From NCBI GenBank assembly GCA_905214735.1, contig CAJMNI010000004.1:1-64000 (forward strand): 64,000 bases of DNA, in the 5' to 3' direction. The notes under the pieces are model-generated. The model made no database searches. It was not told the DNA's origin and was given only the letters and a program-made list of their open reading frames with translations. How positions within the stretch are numbered: the stretch's first letter is position 1; every line of letters begins with the position of its first letter. Made by a program: the position numbers and the translations under genes. Source of the DNA: an uncultured bacterium. Lineage in GTDB: Bacteria > Bacteroidota > Bacteroidia > Bacteroidales > Muribaculaceae. This document shows, piece after piece, positions 1 through 7,846 of the stretch.

Positions 1-276
1 AGGCCGGCTTTGCGGCTTTGCGTTCTTTGCGAGAGAATCATCATGCGGGCATATTCTCGCGCGGCTATGGCCGGCCTGGTCAAGGGCGCGCGCAAAGGCG
101 CAAAGACGCAAAGATTTAGCTTCGCTTCGCTCGCTTGAGAGGCTATTCAGGCCGGCTTTGCGGCTTTGCGTTCTTTGCGAGAGAATCATCATGCGGGCAT
201 ATTCTCGCGCGGCTATGGCCGGCCTGGTCAAGGGCTCTCGCAAAGGCGCAAAGGCGCAAAGATTTAGCTTCGCTTT
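1..276. repeat. Tandem duplication of a palindromic intergenic repeat, period 148 bp
   Basis: Bases 1-128 are repeated almost exactly at 149-276; the first 87 bases of each copy are identical. Within each copy the left part (ctttgcggctttgcgttc) and right part (gcgcaaag motifs) are roughly inverted complements, so each unit could fold into a long imperfect hairpin. A short open frame across the second copy has no protein-like character. This resembles an extragenic palindromic (REP/BIME-like) element. The left edge is cut by the window, so more copies may lie upstream. Function unknown. Confidence 0.8.
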
Positions 277-304
277 ACTCGACTTTGAGACTCTATACTC
301 GCGC

Positions 305-324
305 AAGGCCCTAAAGGCGCTATT
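305..324. repeat. Short direct repeat, left copy flanking leuS
   Basis: Twenty bases beginning aaggccctaaaggc recur with one mismatch at 3189-3208, directly at the leuS stop codon, so the two copies bracket leuS and its promoter. The core is itself near-palindromic. It may be a dispersed intergenic element rather than a mark of insertion. Confidence 0.6.
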
Positions 325-346
325 TTGCGCGCTAACTTGCGCTGCG

Positions 347-378
347 GTTGCGCGTTTGCGGATTTTTTTGTAACTTTG
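347..378 (+). promoter_or_regulatory. Predicted leuS promoter (Bacteroidetes type)
   Basis: The -7 element TAACTTTG lies at 371-378 and a -33 element GTTG at 347-350, separated by 20 bp. This matches the Bacteroidetes housekeeping consensus TTTG-N19-21-TAnnTTTG. Transcription would start near 385, giving a leader of about 40 nt before the leuS ATG. Found by motif only. Confidence 0.7.
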
Positions 379-426
379 CGAGTTGTGGGCTCGGTCAGCC
401 CGCCATCACTTTTTCTTACCTGCATT

Positions 427-3189
427 ATGGAATATAACCACAAGGAAATTGAACGCCGCTGGCAAGAGTTCTGGCGCGAGAACGATATCTATAAAGTTTC
501 GGAAAACGAGTCGAAGCCGAAGTTTTACGTGCTCGACATGTTCCCCTATCCTTCGGGCGCGGGGCTGCATGTGGGCCACCCTCTGGGCTATATCGCTTCC
601 GATATCTATGCCCGCTTCATGAGGCAACAGGGCTATAACGTGCTCCACCCGATGGGCTACGACGCCTACGGCCTCCCCGCCGAACAGTATGCCATCCAGA
701 CCGGCCAGCATCCCGAGAAGACCACTGTCGAGAACATCGCCCGCTATCGGTCGCAGCTCGACAAGATCGGTTTCTCGTTCGACTGGAGCCGCGAGGTGCG
801 CACCTGCGATCCCTCCTATTACAAATGGACGCAGTGGGCGTTCATGCAGATGTTCAATTCCTATTATGACACCAAGGCCGACAAGGCGATGCCGATAGCC
901 GACCTCGAGAAGCATTTCGCTGCCGAGGGAACCGACAACCTGCACGCCGCCGGTTCGCGCGAACTGCATTTCTCCGCCGCCGACTGGCAGCAGATGAGCG
1001 AGAAGGAGCGCCGCGAGGTGCTTATGAACTATCGCATCGCCTATCAAGGGGAGACGATGGTCAACTGGTGCCCGGCGCTCGGCACGGTGCTCGCCAACGA
1101 CGAGGTGAGCGAGGGCCTGAGCGTGCGCGGCGGCCACCCCGTGGAGCAGAAGATGATGAACCAGTGGTGCCTGCGCGTGTCGGCCTACGCCCCGCGTCTG
1201 CTCGACGACCTCGAAAGCCTCGCCTGGAGCGAATCGCTCAAAGAGACCCAGCGCAACTGGATCGGCCGCTCGGAGGGCGCCGAGATGCGTTTCCCCGTGG
1301 CCGGCAAGGATTTCGCGCTCGAGATCTTCACCACAAGGGCCGACACCGTCTTCGGCGTGACCTTCATGGTGCTCGCCCCGGAGTCGAAATATGTCGGGAT
1401 GCTCACCACTCCCGAGCATAAGCAGGAAGTCGACGACTATCTGCGCGAAGTCAGCCACAAGACCGAGCGCGAGCGCCAGATCGAGAAAAAGGTGAGCGGC
1501 GTCTTCACCGGCAGCTATGCCGTGAACCCCCTGACCGGTCAGGAGATCCCCATCTGGGTGAGCGACTACGTGCTCGCCGGCTACGGAACGGGCGCCATCA
1601 TGGCCGTGCCCGCCCACGACTCGCGCGACTACGCCTTCGCCCGCCACTTCAACCTCCCCATCATCCCGCTGATCGAGGGGGCCGATGTGAGCGAAGAGAG
1701 CTTCGACGCCAAGGAGGGAAAGATGATCAATTCCAAAGGTCCAGAACTCGACCTCAACGGCCTCGAGGTGAAAGAGGCCATCGCCAAGACAAAGAGATTT
1801 ATCGAGGAGAAGGGGATCGGCAAGGTGAAAGTGAACTATCGCCTCCGCGACGCCATCTTCTCCCGCCAGAGATACTGGGGCGAACCCTTCCCGGTCTATT
1901 ACAAAGAGGGTGTGCCTTATCTGATGGAAGAGAGCGTGCTTCCGCTGGAGCTTCCGGCGGTGAGCAGCTATCTGCCGACGGAGAGCGGCCAGCCGCCGCT
2001 CGCCCGCGCCGAGAACTGGGAGACAGCCGACCATTTCCCGATCGAGGTCTGCACCATGCCCGGCTTCGCAGGCAGCTCCGCCTATTATCTCCGCTACATG
2101 GACCCGCACAACGACCGTGAGCTCGTGAGCCGCCGCGCCGACGAATACTGGCGCAACGTCGACCTCTACGTCGGCGGCGCCGAACATGCCACCGGCCACC
2201 TCATCTACTCCCGCTTCTGGAACAAATTCCTCTTCGACCTCGGCCTCGTGTGCGAACCCGAGCCCTTCAAGCGCCTTGTGAACCAGGGAATGATCCAGGG
2301 GCGCTCGAACTTCGTCTACCGAGTTAAGGGAACCAATACCTTCGTAAGCTACGGCCTGAGGAAGGATTACGACACCACGCCGATCCGCGTGGACATATCG
2401 ATGGTGCAGAACGACGTGCTCGACACCGACCGCTTCCGCGCCTGGCGTCCCGACTTCGCCGACGCCGAATTCATACTCGAGGATGGGAAATACCGCTGCG
2501 GCTACGCTGTGGAGAAGATGTCGAAATCGATGTTCAACGTGGTCAACCCCGACGACATCGTGGAGAACTACGGCGCCGACACGCTGCGTCTCTATGAGAT
2601 GTTCCTCGGTCCCGTGGAGCAGTCGAAGCCATGGGACACCAACGGCATCGACGGCGTGAACCGTTTCCTGCGCCGTCTCGTGGTCTGGGCGTCGAAGGTG
2701 AACCTCGACGACCGCCGCGCGATGACCCGCGACGAGAGCCGCGCCGTCAACAAGCTCGTGAAGAAGGTTACCCAGGACATCCGCAACTTCAGCTACAACA
2801 CCTCCGTGTCAGCCTTCATGATCGCCCTGCGCGACCTCGAGGGGCTGAAGAGCGACTCCCGCGAGGCGCTCGACCGCTTCACCCGCCTGCTCGCACCCTT
2901 CGCGCCCCACTTAGCGGAGGAGCTCTGGCACCAGCTCGGCGAAGAGGGTAGCGTGGTCGACGCCGCATGGCCCGAATGGGACGAGGCCGCCCTGGCCGAG
3001 GACTCCGTGAAATATCCCGTAAGCTTCAACGGCAAGACCCGCTACTTCATCGAAGCCCCCGCGTCGGCAGGGAAAGAGGAGGTGGAGAAGCTCGCTCTCG
3101 AGGCCGAAGGAGCCGAGAAATGGCTCGGCGGCAAAACGCCCCGCAAGGTGATTGTAGTTCCCGGCCGCATCGTGAACATCGTGTTATAA
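427..3189 (+). CDS. leuS: Leucine--tRNA ligase
   Basis: Charges tRNA-Leu with leucine in the cytoplasm. The protein is 920 residues, usual for Bacteroidetes class Ia LeuRS. The HIGH signature appears as HVGH at residues 48-51 and the KMSKS loop is exact at about 697-701. The CP1 editing domain is present, with its GTGAIMAVPAHDSRDY segment near residues 387-402, so hydrolysis of mischarged tRNA should be intact. The C-terminal anticodon-binding region follows KMSKS. The ATG at 427 is chosen because the frame upstream runs through the promoter and because MEYNHKEIERRWQ is the normal family start. Two tRNA-Leu genes (CAA and TAA) occur later in the window but are unlinked. Confidence 0.98.
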   Translation: MEYNHKEIERRWQEFWRENDIYKVSENESKPKFYVLDMFPYPSGAGLHVGHPLGYIASDIYARFMRQQGYNVLHPMGYDAYGLPAEQYAIQTGQHPEKTTVENIARYRSQLDKIGFSFDWSREVRTCDPSYYKWTQWAFMQMFNSYYDTKADKAMPIADLEKHFAAEGTDNLHAAGSRELHFSAADWQQMSEKERREVLMNYRIAYQGETMVNWCPALGTVLANDEVSEGLSVRGGHPVEQKMMNQWCLRVSAYAPRLLDDLESLAWSESLKETQRNWIGRSEGAEMRFPVAGKDFALEIFTTRADTVFGVTFMVLAPESKYVGMLTTPEHKQEVDDYLREVSHKTERERQIEKKVSGVFTGSYAVNPLTGQEIPIWVSDYVLAGYGTGAIMAVPAHDSRDYAFARHFNLPIIPLIEGADVSEESFDAKEGKMINSKGPELDLNGLEVKEAIAKTKRFIEEKGIGKVKVNYRLRDAIFSRQRYWGEPFPVYYKEGVPYLMEESVLPLELPAVSSYLPTESGQPPLARAENWETADHFPIEVCTMPGFAGSSAYYLRYMDPHNDRELVSRRADEYWRNVDLYVGGAEHATGHLIYSRFWNKFLFDLGLVCEPEPFKRLVNQGMIQGRSNFVYRVKGTNTFVSYGLRKDYDTTPIRVDISMVQNDVLDTDRFRAWRPDFADAEFILEDGKYRCGYAVEKMSKSMFNVVNPDDIVENYGADTLRLYEMFLGPVEQSKPWDTNGIDGVNRFLRRLVVWASKVNLDDRRAMTRDESRAVNKLVKKVTQDIRNFSYNTSVSAFMIALRDLEGLKSDSREALDRFTRLLAPFAPHLAEELWHQLGEEGSVVDAAWPEWDEAALAEDSVKYPVSFNGKTRYFIEAPASAGKEEVEKLALEAEGAEKWLGGKTPRKVIVVPGRIVNIVL

Positions 3190-3208
3190 AGGCCCTAAAG
3201 GCCCTATT
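3189..3208. repeat. Short direct repeat, right copy flanking leuS
   Basis: Matches 305-324 at 19 of 20 positions. It begins in the leuS stop codon and ends about 38 bp before the first amylase gene. No obvious terminator separates the two genes. Confidence 0.6.
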
Positions 3209-3246
3209 AAAACGCAAACAATAGCTTAACTATAACTTTAACCATC

Positions 3247-5475
3247 ATGAAAAAACTTAGCATGCTGATTGCCGGCGCACTCTGCGCCGCAGCCGCAGTG
3301 CCGACGCTGAAAGCCTCGGCAACCGGCTGGCCTTCGGCTTACGAAGGCGTCATGCTCCAGGGTTTCTACTGGGACTCCTGGGAAGACACAAAGTGGACAA
3401 ATCTCGAGGCCCAGGCCGACGAGTTTTCCAACTATTTCAAACTCGTGTGGATCCCCAACGCCGGACGTTGCTCCAACGCCAAGTCGATGGGCTATGATCC
3501 CGTCTACTGGTTTACCAACTTCAACTCCTCTTTCGGCAACGAGACCGAGCTCCGTTCGCTGATCCAGACCTACAAATCGAAGGGGATCGGCGTGATCGCC
3601 GACGTGGTGATCAACCACCGCAACGGCAAATCGAACTGGTATGACTTCCCCGCTGAGGAATGGAACGGCACCACCTACCATATCACCGACGGCTCGATTA
3701 CGGCCAACGACGAAGTCTGGACATCGGGCCAGAACATCCCGTCGAGCTACAAGGGAGCCTACGACACAGGCGACGACTTCGGCGGCTCGCGCGACCTCGA
3801 CCACACCAACGCCAACGTGCAGAACAACTGCAAGGCCTATTGCAAATTCCTCCTCGACGACATGGGATATGCAGGCTTCCGCTACGACATGGTGAAGGGT
3901 TACGGCGGCCAGTACACCAAGATCTACAACCAGTATTCCCACCCGACCTACAGCGTGGGCGAATACTGGGACGACAAATACGACAATGTGGCAGCATGGA
4001 TTGAAGCAACCGGCAGAGAATCGGCCGCCTTCGACTTCCCCTTCAAGTATGCCGTGAACGACTGCTTCAACAACGGCAACGACTACACGAAGCTCGCGTG
4101 GAAAGCCCTCGGCACCACCGACCAGCCCGCCGGCATGATCCACTTTGGCTACGCGCAGTATGCCGTGACATTTATCGACAACCACGACACCTACCGCGAC
4201 AGCAATAAGATGAGCGGCGACGTGCTCCAGGCCAACGCCTTTATGCTCGCCAGCCCGGGCACGCCCTGCGTGTTCCTGCCCCACTACAAGGCCTACAAGA
4301 GCCAGATCCAGGCGATGATCAAGGCACGCAACAACGCCGGCGTTACCAACACCAGCGCCGTGACAGTACTCGAGGTCAGCAAGAGCTGCTATGTAGCCGA
4401 GATCACCGGCTCGAAGGGTAAGCTCTGGCTCAAGCTCGGCAACTCGAGCCGCACACCGGGCAACGGCTACACCAAGGCAGCCTCCGGCAACGGCTATGAG
4501 ATGTGGACAACTACCTCCGGCGGCCAGCAGGGCGGCGGCGACGATCCCGTTGTCGTCACAGCTCCCGCAACCCTCAACGTAATCGGCACAGTCAGCGGCA
4601 ACGCATGGGCTTACGACAAAGGTGTGGCAATGACCAAGAACGGCAGCAAGTTCACCGCCGAGATCACAGTGACCGAAGGCGAGGGCGAGGGCTACTTCAG
4701 CTTCGCAGTGAACCTGGCCGACAGCTGGGACAACCTCAACGCAGCCGGCAACCGCTACGCCCCCGCTACAGACACCGAGCTGACAGAGGATAACAAGGCA
4801 ACCTTCGCAGCCTGCACCGACGGCAACAAGGCCAAGGCATTCTTCATCAAGACTCCCGGCACCTACACCATCACGGCCGACTTCGAGACCATGACAGCCT
4901 ATATCGGCGAAGGTGGCGGCGATCCCAATCCCGATCCCGACCCCGTGACCAGCGAATATTACCTGATCGGCAACATCAGCGCCGATACCGCCAAAGCGTG
5001 GGTTCCCGGCACTCAGGTGCCCATGAAGAAAGCCGGCGCAGTCTACACTCTGACTCAGGAAATCGTGAACTCCGGTAACGAAATGGGATATTTCAGCATC
5101 GTCACCAACAACGCTTCGAGCTGGGACGGCGACGACACCACCCCCGGTATCAACTCCACCGACCGCTTCGGCGCTCCTGCTGCTGACGCGAAAGTTACGC
5201 TCAAAGAAGCTATGCCCGTGAAGAAATTCACAGCAGGCGTGGATGCTTCCTCGGCCAGCAGCTGGGGCATCGCTCCCGGCACCTACGACTTCGTGTTCGA
5301 TCCGGCCAACATGACGCTGACCGTTTCTGAAGGTTCTGGCGTAGAGACGATCCTCGACGGCGAGGAGGGGGCTGTGACCTGGTATAACCTCCAGGGCCAG
5401 CGCGTGGAGAAACCCGCCAACGGCGTCTTTATCCGCATTTCGGAGAAGAGCGTCCGCAAGGTTCTCGTAAAATAA
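3247..5475 (+). CDS. Secreted GH13 alpha-amylase with two C-terminal beta modules and a T9SS-like tail
   Basis: Predicted to hydrolyse alpha-1,4-glucans outside the cytoplasm. The 742-residue protein starts with a signal peptide (MKKLSMLIAGALCAAAA). The GH13 barrel carries the four conserved regions: DVVINH at 119-124, GFRYD with nucleophile Asp214, the GEYWD segment with acid/base Glu239, and DNHDT with Asp314. After about residue 425 there are two related modules (sharing YFSF/YFSI and SWD motifs), separated by a Pro/Asp linker; these resemble SusE/SusF-type or starch-binding beta-sandwiches. The end (WYNLQGQRVEKPANGVFI) resembles a short T9SS sorting tail. No SusC/SusD pair is adjacent. 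A near-consensus TAACTTTA lies at 3231-3238, too weak to call as a promoter. Confidence 0.93.
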   Translation: MKKLSMLIAGALCAAAAVPTLKASATGWPSAYEGVMLQGFYWDSWEDTKWTNLEAQADEFSNYFKLVWIPNAGRCSNAKSMGYDPVYWFTNFNSSFGNETELRSLIQTYKSKGIGVIADVVINHRNGKSNWYDFPAEEWNGTTYHITDGSITANDEVWTSGQNIPSSYKGAYDTGDDFGGSRDLDHTNANVQNNCKAYCKFLLDDMGYAGFRYDMVKGYGGQYTKIYNQYSHPTYSVGEYWDDKYDNVAAWIEATGRESAAFDFPFKYAVNDCFNNGNDYTKLAWKALGTTDQPAGMIHFGYAQYAVTFIDNHDTYRDSNKMSGDVLQANAFMLASPGTPCVFLPHYKAYKSQIQAMIKARNNAGVTNTSAVTVLEVSKSCYVAEITGSKGKLWLKLGNSSRTPGNGYTKAASGNGYEMWTTTSGGQQGGGDDPVVVTAPATLNVIGTVSGNAWAYDKGVAMTKNGSKFTAEITVTEGEGEGYFSFAVNLADSWDNLNAAGNRYAPATDTELTEDNKATFAACTDGNKAKAFFIKTPGTYTITADFETMTAYIGEGGGDPNPDPDPVTSEYYLIGNISADTAKAWVPGTQVPMKKAGAVYTLTQEIVNSGNEMGYFSIVTNNASSWDGDDTTPGINSTDRFGAPAADAKVTLKEAMPVKKFTAGVDASSASSWGIAPGTYDFVFDPANMTLTVSEGSGVETILDGEEGAVTWYNLQGQRVEKPANGVFIRISEKSVRKVLVK

Positions 5476-5492
5476 CCCGCTAACATAACCAT

Positions 5493-5523
5493 CGGCGGCG
5501 GCAGCTTTCGGCTGTCGCCGCCG
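5493..5523 (+). terminator. Intrinsic terminator after the first amylase
   Basis: A GC-rich hairpin, left arm cggcggcggcagc, loop tttc, right arm ggctgtcgccgccg with a G-T pair, is followed by aaactttt. It sits 18 bp after the amylase stop codon and would reduce read-through into the second GH13 gene. Confidence 0.7.
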
Positions 5524-5589
5524 AAACTTTTCCGCCGCTAAACTTTTGGCCGGCGGCTGCGTTGAATTTTTAGAAATTAAATTTTTATT

Positions 5590-6987
5590 ATGAAGAAGAT
5601 TTTTCGATATGCGGCAGCGCTGCTGCTTACCGTGGGCTGCTGCGGCCAGGCCTATTCGGCCGATATGAAGGGTGTGACGGCTTCGTCGCCGGTGCCGGAG
5701 TGGTTGCCTTCGGCCGTGATCTATGAGGCCAACCTTCGCCAGGGCACCCCGACGCGCGACCTGAAGGGTCTGCAGCGCCGTCTCCCCGCGCTCCGCGACA
5801 TGGGCGTGGACGTCGTCTGGCTGATGCCTATCCATCCCATCTCTGTGGCCGAGCGCAAGGGCAAGCTCGGCAGCTATTACGCCGTGCAGGACTACAAGAA
5901 GGTCAACCCCGAGTTCGGCACGATGGAAGACCTCAAGGAGTTCGTGCGCACGGCCCACGCCTACGGCATGAAGGTGATCCTCGACGAGGTGTGCAACCAC
6001 ACGGGCGCCGACAACGTCTGGGTGACGGAGCATCCCGAATATTACGCCCGCAACAAGGAGGGGAAGATGTATGGACCCTACGACTGGACCGACGTCTATA
6101 AGCTCGACTATTCGAAACCGGCCACCCGCGCCGCCATGGCCGACGCGCTGAAGTTCTGGGTCAGGGAGGCCGACATCGACGGCTACCGCTGCGACGTGGC
6201 CGGCGAAGTGCCCACCGACTTCTGGGAGGAGGTGCGTCCGCAGCTGCAGGAGATCAAGCCCGTGCTGATGCTCGCCGAGGCCGCCAAACCGGAGCTGCTC
6301 GTGAAGGCCTTCGACGTCGACTACGCATGGCCGATGAAAGATGTGTTCAACTCCATCGCCGCAACCAAGGGAATCAACGAATGGGCGAAGGCGAAATGGG
6401 AGAAGCGGCCCACGATGAACGCGCAGGATATCCCCGCGCTGCTGAAGAAGCAGCAGACCGAATATCCGGCCAACGCCATCCACATGAACATGATAACGAA
6501 CCATGACCTCAACTCGTGGGAGGGAACGGAATTCCAGCGTTTCGGTCCGGCCACGGGGGCTTTCGCAGTGCTTAGCTACACGTTGCCCGGCGTGCCGATG
6601 ATGTACACCGGCCAGGAGGTAGGCTTCAACCACGGCTTCGAATTTTTCGAGCAGGACTCGATCATGCCCTCGCAGGAGGCAAACGAATTCACCGTGTTCT
6701 ACGAGGCGCTCAATTCGCTGAAGCATAAGAACCGTGCGCTCGACGCCGGGGCCAATGGCGGGGCGACGCGCTTCTACACCGCGTCGAATCCCGACCTGCT
6801 GACCTTCACGCGCAGCAAAGAGGGCAACGAAGTGACGGTGATCGCCAACCTGAGCGGCGAAGAGGTCACTCCCGAGTATCCGAAGGGAGCGCCGTCAGTA
6901 GCCGGGATGACCAACTACTTCACGGCCACACCGGCAACCCTGCCCGCAAAGCTCGCCCCCTGGCAATACGTAGTCTTCGTGAAATAA
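5590..6987 (+). CDS. Secreted GH13 alpha-amylase family glycoside hydrolase
   Basis: A compact 465-residue GH13 enzyme, probably acting on maltooligosaccharides or starch in the periplasm or outside the cell. The N-terminus is a signal peptide ending near AYSA/DM (residue 24). A Cys pair at 17-18 leaves a lipoprotein as a weaker alternative. Conserved regions are intact: DEVCNH at 132-137, GYRCD with nucleophile Asp202, the MLAEA segment with Glu230, and ITNHD with Asp306. It has the barrel and a short C-terminal beta domain but no accessory modules or sorting tail, unlike its neighbour. The pair lies in tandem, 114 bp apart with a terminator between them, which suggests related use under partly separate control. 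Exact substrate cannot be read from sequence. Confidence 0.92.
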   Translation: MKKIFRYAAALLLTVGCCGQAYSADMKGVTASSPVPEWLPSAVIYEANLRQGTPTRDLKGLQRRLPALRDMGVDVVWLMPIHPISVAERKGKLGSYYAVQDYKKVNPEFGTMEDLKEFVRTAHAYGMKVILDEVCNHTGADNVWVTEHPEYYARNKEGKMYGPYDWTDVYKLDYSKPATRAAMADALKFWVREADIDGYRCDVAGEVPTDFWEEVRPQLQEIKPVLMLAEAAKPELLVKAFDVDYAWPMKDVFNSIAATKGINEWAKAKWEKRPTMNAQDIPALLKKQQTEYPANAIHMNMITNHDLNSWEGTEFQRFGPATGAFAVLSYTLPGVPMMYTGQEVGFNHGFEFFEQDSIMPSQEANEFTVFYEALNSLKHKNRALDAGANGGATRFYTASNPDLLTFTRSKEGNEVTVIANLSGEEVTPEYPKGAPSVAGMTNYFTATPATLPAKLAPWQYVVFVK

Positions 6988-7005
6988 CCCAATACAGAAA
7001 AATCT

Positions 7006-7037
7006 GGCGGCAACCATGCAAACGCATGACTGCCGCC
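7006..7037. terminator. Bidirectional terminator between GH13 gene and polysaccharide operon
   Basis: A hairpin with ggcggca / tgccgcc outer arms and an inner atgc/gcat stem. On the + strand it is followed by ttt and AT-rich sequence; on the - strand by ATTTTTCTG. It lies between the convergent ends of the GH13 gene and the PHP phosphatase gene. Confidence 0.7.
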
Positions 7038-7060
7038 TTTAATTATCTATTAGCCTAATT

Positions 7061-7085
7061 AATCACTAATCACTAATCACTAATC
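7061..7085. repeat. Heptamer tandem repeat (aatcact, about 3.5 copies)
   Basis: Three perfect copies of aatcact and a partial fourth end one base before the stop codon of the phosphatase gene on the - strand. Probably slippage in an intergenic spacer; no function is apparent. Confidence 0.7.
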
Positions 7086-7811
7086 CTATCTGATCGGCGG
7101 ATTTGCCGCCACTTCGAGCAGGAGATCGAGGGTGGCCTGTTTTTTCGGTTTTTTCTCGAGGATGTGCTCGAAGATCTGTCGGCGGTGGGTGTCGCTGCCG
7201 GTGAACTCCACGAGATGGTTTTCAAGGAGCCATTCCACTTTGCGGCGCGCGGTCTCGCCATATCCGCCGAGAATCGACATATAGTTGCACTGGAAGATCA
7301 TACCGCGTTCGCGCCAGTGGTAATAGTCATCCTCGTTCATATAGCGGTAACGCTCCGGGTGGGCGAGGATAGGAGTGTATCCGAGCGCTATGACTCCTGC
7401 CACCATATCCTCCATTCCATAGGGGGGATTGACATAAGAGGTCTCCACGAGCAGATGCTTGCGCTCCTCGCCGATGGGGAGGAAATCATTTACGGCAAGA
7501 CGTTCCTCGAAGAGGGAATCGAGCATGTTTTCCGAAGCGAGCCGGAGCTCTATACCCCCTTTATATTCGCGTTTGAGGTCCTCGAAGCGGTTCTTGAGCC
7601 TTTCGGTGGTGTTGGGGCAGTCTTCCATGATGTGGGGAGTAAGCCACACCTTCTTGACGCCGCAGCGTTCGAACGCATCGAGCGTAGCCAGCGACTCCTC
7701 CATTGTGCGGATGCCGTCGTCGACTCCCGGAAGGAGGTGGGAATGCCAGTCGGTGAAGCCGGAGAGAAGACCGCTATCACCGAATTTTTTAGTATTGCTG
7801 AAAGGCCACAT
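7086..7811 (-). CDS. PHP-family tyrosine-protein phosphatase (CpsB/YwqE type)
   Basis: Predicted metal-dependent phosphatase that removes phosphate from the Tyr-rich tail of the bacterial tyrosine kinase encoded just upstream, controlling polysaccharide chain length and export. The 241-residue protein shows the PHP metal-binding motifs in order: DWHSHLLPGVDDG near the N-terminus, TPHIMED, LAHPERYRYM, and TGSDTHRR near the C-terminus. There is no signal peptide, so it is cytoplasmic. It is the last gene of the - strand operon, 35 bp after the kinase gene, and a hairpin at 7006-7037 follows it. The kinase-then-PHP-phosphatase order is the familiar Wzc/YwqE pair. Confidence 0.93.
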   Translation of the reverse strand: MWPFSNTKKFGDSGLLSGFTDWHSHLLPGVDDGIRTMEESLATLDAFERCGVKKVWLTPHIMEDCPNTTERLKNRFEDLKREYKGGIELRLASENMLDSLFEERLAVNDFLPIGEERKHLLVETSYVNPPYGMEDMVAGVIALGYTPILAHPERYRYMNEDDYYHWRERGMIFQCNYMSILGGYGETARRKVEWLLENHLVEFTGSDTHRRQIFEHILEKKPKKQATLDLLLEVAANPPIR

Positions 7812-7846
7812 AACAGAAACGGGTTATTATATGGTTAAACGCGACA

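Noticed and set aside
158..373. A short + strand frame in the 5' repeat region
   Set aside because: It lies over the tandem palindromic repeat and runs into the leuS promoter; its product is Arg/Ala-rich without structure.
406..2199. A 597-codon - strand frame opposite leuS
   Set aside because: It is composition-driven; leuS is intact on the + strand, and no motif supports the antisense frame.
3238..6726. An open frame of 1162 codons on the - strand opposite both GH13 genes
   Set aside because: Both amylase frames are complete with catalytic residues and signal peptides. The antisense product is Val/Gly/His-rich and low in complexity, the usual shadow of GC-rich genes.
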